This document shows positions 57,033 to 64,000 of a stretch of 64,000 nucleotides of DNA, piece by piece. The position numbers and the translations under genes were made by a program. The DNA comes from Mesorhizobium sp. WSM4904 (GTDB taxonomy: Bacteria; Pseudomonadota; Alphaproteobacteria; Rhizobiales; Rhizobiaceae), in the NCBI RefSeq assembly GCF_029674545.1, contig NZ_CP121354.1, positions 5,837,001 through 5,901,000 on the forward strand, given 5' to 3'. The notes below the pieces were generated by a model. The model did not search any database, was not told where the DNA came from, and was given only the letters and a program-made list of their open reading frames with translations. Positions within the stretch are counted from its first letter, which is position 1. Each line of letters starts with the position of its first letter.

Positions 57033-58181
57033 ATGCTGGCGCGCGACCCTTCACCCCCGCCACCGCCGGCCGAAGGCGCCGTCAGCCAGCCCGCGCGTGG
57101 CCCCGCGCGTGGCAATGAGAGCTACATCGCGCTGGTCTGGCGCCGGCTGAGGCGCTCCTGGACCGGCATGGCCGGACTTTGCCTGGTCGTGCTCCTGCTG
57201 CTGATGGCGGTCTTCGCCGAATTCCTGGCGCCTCTGGACCCGAAAGCCACCGATATCGCCTTCGCGCCGCCGCAGGTGGCTAGCTTCCACGACAAGGACG
57301 GCAATTTCGTCGCGCGGCCGAGGATCTATGCGCTGGCCGAGTCGGCCGATCTCGACCCGGTCACCTTCCAGCCGATCGTCGGGCCGGACTACGACCATCC
57401 GCGACTGCTCGGCTTCTTCGTCGAAGGCGCACCCTACAAGCTCCTCGGCTTCATCCCGGCAAACCGGCACTTCTTCGGCTCGATGGACGGCCAGCCGGTG
57501 CATTTCCTCGGCACCGACAAGTTCGGTCGCGATGTGCTGTCGCGCGCCATCCACGGTTCGCGCGTCTCGCTGATGATCGCGCTCACCGTCGTCTTCATCG
57601 TTACCGTCATCGGCACCACCGTCGGCATGGTTTCCGGCTATTTTGGCGGCAAGTTCGACGTCTGGATGCAGCGCTTCGTCGAACTGGTGCTCGCCTTTCC
57701 GCAGCTGCCGCTCTATCTCGCGCTGACGACGCTGATCCCGGTCACCGCGCCGACCAATGTCTTCCTCGCCTTCGTCATCGTCGTGATGTCGGCGCTGGGC
57801 TGGGCGCAGATGTCGCGCGAGGTGCGCGGCAAGACGCTGGCGCTGGCGCGCATCGACTATGTGCGCGCCGCCATGGCGGTCGGCGCCACCGACCGGCGCA
57901 TCATCATGCAGCACATCTTTCCCAATGTGATGAGCCATGTGATCGTCGCCGTGACGCTGGCGATCCCGACGGTGGTGCTTCTGGAATCCTTCCTCGGCTT
58001 CCTCGGCTTCGCGGTGAAGCCGCCGCTGATCTCCTGGGGACTGATGCTGCAGGACACCGCGGCCTATTCGGTCATCGGCACCTACCCCTGGATCCTGTCG
58101 CCGGTCGGCTTCGTGCTGATCACCGTCTTTGCCTTCAACGCGCTGGGCGACGGCCTGCGCGATGCCGTCGATCCCTATTGA
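57033..58181 (+). CDS. agpC: ABC transporter permease (DppC-like)
   Basis: The 382-residue protein has a cytoplasmic N-terminal region, a first helix (AGLCLVVLLLLMAVFAEFLAPLDPK), an unusually long periplasmic segment of about 110 residues, then five helices. The EAA loop reads DYVRAAMAVGATDRRIIMQHIFPNV. This matches DppC-type permeases with the insert common in agp-type systems. It is translationally coupled to agpB and followed nine bases later by the ATPase. Confidence 0.92.
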   Translation: MLARDPSPPPPPAEGAVSQPARGPARGNESYIALVWRRLRRSWTGMAGLCLVVLLLLMAVFAEFLAPLDPKATDIAFAPPQVASFHDKDGNFVARPRIYALAESADLDPVTFQPIVGPDYDHPRLLGFFVEGAPYKLLGFIPANRHFFGSMDGQPVHFLGTDKFGRDVLSRAIHGSRVSLMIALTVVFIVTVIGTTVGMVSGYFGGKFDVWMQRFVELVLAFPQLPLYLALTTLIPVTAPTNVFLAFVIVVMSALGWAQMSREVRGKTLALARIDYVRAAMAVGATDRRIIMQHIFPNVMSHVIVAVTLAIPTVVLLESFLGFLGFAVKPPLISWGLMLQDTAAYSVIGTYPWILSPVGFVLITVFAFNALGDGLRDAVDPY

Positions 58182-58190
58182 GGTGCAGAG

Positions 58191-59861
<1,671 letters not shown>

Positions 59862-59881
59862 GCATATGCCGGAGGTTCATA

Positions 59882-61252
59882 GTGGCTAGAAATCCCAAGA
59901 TCACCTTCATCGGCGCCGGCTCGACGGTGTTCATGAAGAACATCGTCGGCGACGTGCTGCAGCGGCCGGCGCTTTCGGGCGCGACGATCGCGCTGATGGA
60001 CATCAATCCGCAGCGGCTGGAAGAAAGCGCCGTCGTCGTCAACAAGCTGATCGCGACGCTCGGCGTGAAGGCGAAGGCCGAAACCTATTCCGACCAGCGC
60101 AAGGCGCTCGCCGGCGCCGACTTCGTCGTCGTCGCCTTCCAGATCGGCGGCTATGAGCCCTGCACAGTCACCGACTTCGAGGTGCCGAAGAAATACGGCC
60201 TGCGCCAGACGATCGCCGACACGCTAGGCGTCGGCGGCGTCATGCGCGGCTTGAGGACCGTGCCGCATCTATGGAAGATCTGCGAGGACACGCTGGCGGT
60301 CTGCCCTGAGGCGATCATGCTGCAATATGTCAACCCGATGGCGATCAACACCTGGGCGATCGCGGAGAAGTACCCTCAGATCAAGCAGGTTGGGCTCTGC
60401 CATTCGGTGCAGGGCACGGCGATGGAACTCGCGCACGATCTCGACCTCCCCTACGAGGAGATCCGCTACCGCGCAGCCGGCATCAACCATATGGCCTTCT
60501 ATCTCAAGTTCGAGCACCGCCAGCCGGACGGCTCCTATCGCGATCTCTATCCCGACCTGGTGCGGGCCTATCGCGAAGGCCGCGCGCCGAAGCCGGGCTG
60601 GAACCCGCGCTGCCCGAACAAGGTGCGCTACGAGATGCTGACCCGGCTCGGCTATTTCGTCACCGAAAGCTCGGAGCATTTCGCCGAGTACACGCCCTAT
60701 TTCATCAAGGACGGTCGCGCCGACCTGATCGAGAAATACGGCATTCCGCTCGACGAATATCCGAAGCGCTGCATCGAGCAGATCGAGCGCTGGAAAGGCC
60801 AGGCGGAGGCCTACCGCTCGGCCGACCGGATCGAGGTCGAGCAATCGAAGGAATACGCCTCCTCGATCATGAACTCGGTCTGGACCGGCGAGCCATCGGT
60901 GATCTACGGCAATGTCCGCAACAATGGCTGCATCACCTCGCTGCCTTTCGACTGCGCGGCGGAAGTGCCGTGCCTGGTCGACGCTTCCGGCATCCAGCCG
61001 ACCTATATCGGCGAGCTGCCGCCGCAGCTGACGGCGCTGATCCGCACCAACATCAATGTGCAGGAGCTGACCGTGCGGGCGCTGATGAGCGAGAACCGCG
61101 ACCACATCTACCATGCAGCGATGATGGATCCGCACACCGCGGCCGAGCTCGACCTCGACCAGATCTGGTCACTGGTCGACGATCTGATCGCCGCCCACGG
61201 CAACTGGCTGCCGGCCTGGGCACGCAAGGGCGGCAGGAGCAAAGCTGCCTGA
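59882..61252 (+). CDS. agaL2: GH4 family alpha-galactosidase, MelA-like (second of two)
   Basis: The 456-residue protein starts KITFIGAGSTVFMKNIVGD, the classic MelA NAD-binding start, and has NPMAINTWA, GLCHSVQGT and AAGINHMAFY with the metal-binding Cys and His. The start is GTG at 59882, with GGAGG seven bases upstream. It is the last gene of the agp-like operon, 20 bases after the ATPase. With the first GH4 it would hydrolyse imported alpha-galactosides in the cytoplasm. Confidence 0.92.
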   Translation: MARNPKITFIGAGSTVFMKNIVGDVLQRPALSGATIALMDINPQRLEESAVVVNKLIATLGVKAKAETYSDQRKALAGADFVVVAFQIGGYEPCTVTDFEVPKKYGLRQTIADTLGVGGVMRGLRTVPHLWKICEDTLAVCPEAIMLQYVNPMAINTWAIAEKYPQIKQVGLCHSVQGTAMELAHDLDLPYEEIRYRAAGINHMAFYLKFEHRQPDGSYRDLYPDLVRAYREGRAPKPGWNPRCPNKVRYEMLTRLGYFVTESSEHFAEYTPYFIKDGRADLIEKYGIPLDEYPKRCIEQIERWKGQAEAYRSADRIEVEQSKEYASSIMNSVWTGEPSVIYGNVRNNGCITSLPFDCAAEVPCLVDASGIQPTYIGELPPQLTALIRTNINVQELTVRALMSENRDHIYHAAMMDPHTAAELDLDQIWSLVDDLIAAHGNWLPAWARKGGRSKAA

Positions 61253-61264
61253 TCACTTTTGTTT

Positions 61265-61302
61265 TGAGCAATTCCGGACGGAAAACGTTACGGAATTGCT
61301 CA
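61265..61302. repeat. Perfect 12-bp-arm palindrome between convergent agaL2 and purD
   Basis: TGAGCAATTCCG (61265-61276) and CGGAATTGCTCA (61291-61302) are exact complements with a 14-base loop. Its GCAATTCCGGACGGAAAAC stretch equals part of the repeat at 33281-33324, but the core is shortened. It likely ends transcripts from both sides and contains the purD stop codon. Confidence 0.85.
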
Positions 61303-62580
61303 GGCGCCAGCCTTCTCGCGTTCGACGGCGCGCCAGCCGATGTCGTGGCGGTAAAAGCCCTGCGGCCAGTCAATTTGGTCGATCGCCGCGTAGGCCTTAG
61401 CCTGCGCTTCGCCGACGGTCTTGCCGAGCGCCGTGACGTTGAGCACGCGGCCGCCATTGGCGACCAGCGCGCCGCCATTGATGGCGGTGCCGGCGTGGAA
61501 GATCTCGGCGCGGTCATCCGCGGCCTCGTCGAGACCGCGGATGACCGAGCCCTTTTCCGGCGTGCCGGGATAGCCCCTCGCCGCCATCACCACGGTCAGC
61601 GCCGCCTCGTCGCTCCAGCGCGCCGACATATGCGCGAGCTGGCCGTCGACGGCGGCGTTGAGCAGGACGAGCAGGTCGTCCTTCAGGCGCATCATCAGCA
61701 CCTGGCATTCGGGATCGCCGAAGCGGGTGTTGTATTCGATCAGCTTTGGCCCGCTGTCCGTGATCATCAGGCCGGCGAACAGGATGCCGGCGAAGGGCGA
61801 GCCGAGATTGGCCATGCCGCGCATGGTCGGCTCGATGATCTCGCGCATGGTGCGCTCGGTCATTTCGGGCGTCATCACCGGGGCCGGCGAATAGGCGCCC
61901 ATGCCGCCGGTGTTCGGGCCGGTATCGCCGTCGCCGACGCGCTTGTGGTCCTGCGCGGTGCCGAAGGGCAGCGCGGTGGCGCCGTCGCAGAGGCAGAAGA
62001 AGCTCGCTTCCTCGCCGGTCAGATATTCCTCGACGACGACCTCGGTACCTGCGGCGCCAAAAGCACCCTCGAAACAGGCCTCGAGCGCGGCCATCGCCTC
62101 CTCCTGCGTCATGGCGATGGTGACGCCCTTGCCGGCGGCAAGCCCGTCGGCCTTGATGACGATCGGCGCGCCGGTCTTCTCGACATAGGCCTTGGCCGAG
62201 GCGAGGTCGCCGAAGCGGCCATAGGCGGCCGTCGGGATGTTGAACTTCGCGCAAAGATCCTTGGTGAAACCCTTCGAGCCTTCGAGCCGCGCCGCCGCCT
62301 TGGACGGACCGAAGACGCGGACCCCCCAGGCGCGCAGGTCGTCGGCGATGCCGGCCACCAATGGCGCTTCCGGACCGACCACGACGAGGTCGATCTTTTT
62401 CTCCTGGCAGAAGGCGGCGACCGCGGAATGGTCGGCGATGTCCAGCTTGACCAAATCGGCAAGGCGGCCAATGCCGGGATTACCGGGCGAGGCATAGAGC
62501 CTCGTGAGCAGCGGCGACGCGGCGATCTTCCAGGCAAGCGCGTGCTCGCGGCCGCCCGAACCGAGAAGAAGAACGTTCAT
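61300..62580 (-). CDS. purD: Phosphoribosylamine-glycine ligase
   Basis: PurD (426 residues) makes glycinamide ribonucleotide in purine synthesis. ATP-grasp segments are [55 protein letters not shown] and [11 protein letters not shown] start at the ATG at 62580, preceded by AAGAGGTGG. The GTG at 62586 is too close to that site. The last codon and stop lie inside a palindromic repeat. Confidence 0.97.
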   Translation of the reverse strand: MNVLLLGSGGREHALAWKIAASPLLTRLYASPGNPGIGRLADLVKLDIADHSAVAAFCQEKKIDLVVVGPEAPLVAGIADDLRAWGVRVFGPSKAAARLEGSKGFTKDLCAKFNIPTAAYGRFGDLASAKAYVEKTGAPIVIKADGLAAGKGVTIAMTQEEAMAALEACFEGAFGAAGTEVVVEEYLTGEEASFFCLCDGATALPFGTAQDHKRVGDGDTGPNTGGMGAYSPAPVMTPEMTERTMREIIEPTMRGMANLGSPFAGILFAGLMITDSGPKLIEYNTRFGDPECQVLMMRLKDDLLVLLNAAVDGQLAHMSARWSDEAALTVVMAARGYPGTPEKGSVIRGLDEAADDRAEIFHAGTAINGGALVANGGRVLNVTALGKTVGEAQAKAYAAIDQIDWPQGFYRHDIGWRAVEREKAGA

Positions 62581-62758
62581 GGCCACCTCTTGCTGCCGAT
62601 CGTCTCTGCCCTGAACCCGCTATTGGTCCAAGGGCGACGGGTCAAGGCGTGTCGGCAATTTGGAGGCAATTGCGCACGGGAACATGGCCCTCATCGAGAC
62701 GTGATGAGGCCGGCCCGTGCCCGACAGCGATCCGGCCGATCAGCCTTTGGAGAATGAT

Positions 62759-63553
62759 TCAGCTCTGGAAGATGATCGGGAACCAGTCCTCGCGCAATTT
62801 CTGGCCGGGCTTCATGTCGTGGCCCGGATAGGGCGGCGAAGTGCGGCCCGGCCGCTCGACATAGTGCGCATCGTCGCCGACCCAGCGCAACGACAGCGCC
62901 CTGCGTCGGGCCGAGGTCATGTTGCCGCGCGCGCCATGGGCGGTGCGGAAATCGAACAGGATGGCGTCGCCCGGCTCCATCTCCCATTCGAGCACCTTCA
63001 TCGACGGGTCGTTGTCGGGATCGGGTACCGGCAGGTAATCGCCCTCGCCGGCATAGAAATTTGCGTCGTTCAGCCAGCGCACCGGCAGGACCATCTTTTC
63101 CCATTTGTGCGAGCCGGCGATCAGCCTGAGCGTCGCCTCCTTCACCGGATCGATCGGGATCCAGAAGCTCACCGTCTGGCTGCCGTCGACAAAATAGTAG
63201 GGAATGTCCTGGTGCCAAGGCGTCGGCTTCTGAGTGCCGGGCTCCTTGACCAGAACGTGATCGTGGAAGAACTGCGCGCTGCGTGACTGCATGACCGCCG
63301 CCGCGAGCTCTGCCGCCGGCGATTCGCGCACGATCCTGACGAATTCCGGGATGCGTTCCCAGTTGCAGTAATCGTCGAAGAAGCTGCCCTTGCCCCCGGC
63401 GATGTCGGACGCTGTAGCGCTGCGGTTTTGCATGTTGCGCTCGATGCCGTCGGCAATGACATCGACCCAATCCTTGAAGGCGCCGCGGATGCAGACCGCA
63501 CCATCGCGCTGATAGTCGGCAATCGTCGCGGCATCGATCTTGGCGGTGGCCAT
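62759..63553 (-). CDS. Phytanoyl-CoA dioxygenase (PhyH) family protein
   Basis: The 264-residue non-haem iron(II)/2-oxoglutarate-type dioxygenase has the facial-triad pair in TPWHQDIPYYFVDG (His and Asp), and the distal His in FDFRTAHGARGNM. The arginine for 2-oxoglutarate binding is probably in the RRRALSLRWVGDDA segment. The substrate is unknown; relatives act on many small acids. The ATG at 63553 follows GGAGA. It is divergent from a LysR regulator with 90 bases between, suggesting control by that regulator. Confidence 0.88.
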   Translation of the reverse strand: MATAKIDAATIADYQRDGAVCIRGAFKDWVDVIADGIERNMQNRSATASDIAGGKGSFFDDYCNWERIPEFVRIVRESPAAELAAAVMQSRSAQFFHDHVLVKEPGTQKPTPWHQDIPYYFVDGSQTVSFWIPIDPVKEATLRLIAGSHKWEKMVLPVRWLNDANFYAGEGDYLPVPDPDNDPSMKVLEWEMEPGDAILFDFRTAHGARGNMTSARRRALSLRWVGDDAHYVERPGRTSPPYPGHDMKPGQKLREDWFPIIFQS

Positions 63554-63643
63554 GGGCAATCTCCTTGTCGGGCAGACCGACTATCGCAAGAGCGTCACAT
63601 CGCGTAAAATAATAACTTGTCATCTCGCTTATAGCTTTTGTCT
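63554..63643. promoter_or_regulatory. Short divergent promoter region, dioxygenase / LysR
   Basis: Ninety AT-richer bases separate the two starts. The stretch 63610-63632 (ATAACTTGTCATCTCGCTTAT) has ATAA and TTAT ends arranged as a loose dyad, a possible LysR-type site. It is weak and unverified. Confidence 0.4.
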
Positions 63644-64000
63644 ATGAAACCAACGCTTGTGCAATTGCACTACGTCATCGCCGTGGCCCGCTATGGCAGC
63701 GTGACCGCCGCGGCCGCGGCGCTCAATGTTTCTCAGCCTTCGATTTCGGTCGCGATCGACAATGTCGAGGAAGCGCTCGGCCAAAAACTCTTCGTGCGTC
63801 AGCGCGGCAGCGGCGTGGCGCTGACCTCCTTTGGCCGCCAGGCCGTCGCCAAGGCAAGGCAGGTGCTGGCCGAGGCGGATGAGTTGGCCGCGCTCGGATC
63901 GCGCGAGGCCGATGTCGGCGGCGAGCTGGCGCTCGGCTGTTTCGAGGATCTGGCGCCCTATTTCGCGCCGGCGCTGATGCGCTCCTTTGCGGAGCGCTGC
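63644..64000 (+). CDS. LysR-family transcriptional regulator (partial, 3' end outside window)
   Basis: The first 119 codons are present. The N-terminal winged helix-turn-helix (LVQLHYVIAVARYGSVTAAAAALNVSQPSISVAIDNVEEAL) and the linker helix match LysR regulators, and the beginning of the ligand domain (GELALGCFEDLAPYFAPALM) follows. It probably regulates the divergent dioxygenase gene. Confidence 0.93.
   Translation, partial: MKPTLVQLHYVIAVARYGSVTAAAAALNVSQPSISVAIDNVEEALGQKLFVRQRGSGVALTSFGRQAVAKARQVLAEADELAALGSREADVGGELALGCFEDLAPYFAPALMRSFAERC

Overview
The window is high-GC chromosomal DNA from an alphaproteobacterium, most likely a rhizobial member of the Hyphomicrobiales close to Mesorhizobium. 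This is inferred from gene content and order: a CcrM-type methyltransferase, the ctaC-ctaD-ctaB-coxF-ctaG-ctaE-DUF983-SURF1-ispH-thrB-rnhA block, a B12 riboswitch upstream of bluB, a RibB with a degenerate RibA domain, and an agp-type alpha-galactoside cluster. No rRNA, tRNA, CRISPR array, prophage or insertion-sequence transposase was seen.

Layout. 1-1113: CcrM, cut by the window edge. 1287-11000: HAD phosphatase, lipoprotein, threonine synthase, M16 peptidase, GNAT acetyltransferase, a membrane PAS-GGDEF-EAL protein, YqgE and a DsbD-N-like protein. 11057-12621: peroxiredoxin, DUF2938 and a histidine-phosphatase-like protein. 12655-21741: a long minus-strand block running from cytochrome c oxidase (ctaC, D, B, coxF, G, E) through DUF983, SURF1, ispH and thrB to rnhA. 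22070-28108: IalB-like protein, TldD, an orphan VapB with a vapC stub, a BTLCP cysteine peptidase and a large caspase-fold protein that has lost its catalytic cysteine. 28279-35852: two RNA methyltransferases, GFA protein, dxs, pirin, DUF2277, xseB and an HDAC-like amidohydrolase. 35980-36926: cobalamin riboswitch plus bluB. 38153-38726: fused remains of a divergent tetR/MFS pair. 38750-44732: orphan small protein, ribBX, aroC, DUF1344, a phosphoglycerate-mutase-like protein, fabI and a J-domain protein. 44851-51161: RT0821-like lipoprotein, pdxH, LysE, a fatty-acid oxidation pair and a GH25 lysozyme. 51162-61252: an AraC regulator divergent from a GH4 / peptide-type ABC transporter / GH4 operon matching rhizobial agp loci. 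61300-64000: purD, a PhyH-type dioxygenase and a divergent LysR regulator (partial).

How the genes work together. The cox block holds the structural subunits of the aa3 oxidase together with its haem O synthase, copper chaperone (CtaG) and SURF1 assembly factor. The agp block would import alpha-galactosides intact and cleave them in the cytoplasm with two different NAD/metal-dependent GH4 enzymes under AraC control. Isoprenoid (dxs, ispH), aromatic (aroC), threonine (thrB, thrC), riboflavin, B6, purine and fatty acid genes are scattered housekeeping genes.

The most unusual material is non-coding or decayed. There is a family of mosaic palindromes sharing the core AAAAGTGT-N4-CGGTTTT inside different arms, and three copies of a larger 158-187 bp palindromic element. 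At least three genes take their stop codon from such palindromes. Two loci are decayed (vapC, tetR/MFS). The caspase-like protein is predicted to be catalytically dead and carries a basic tandem-repeat tail.
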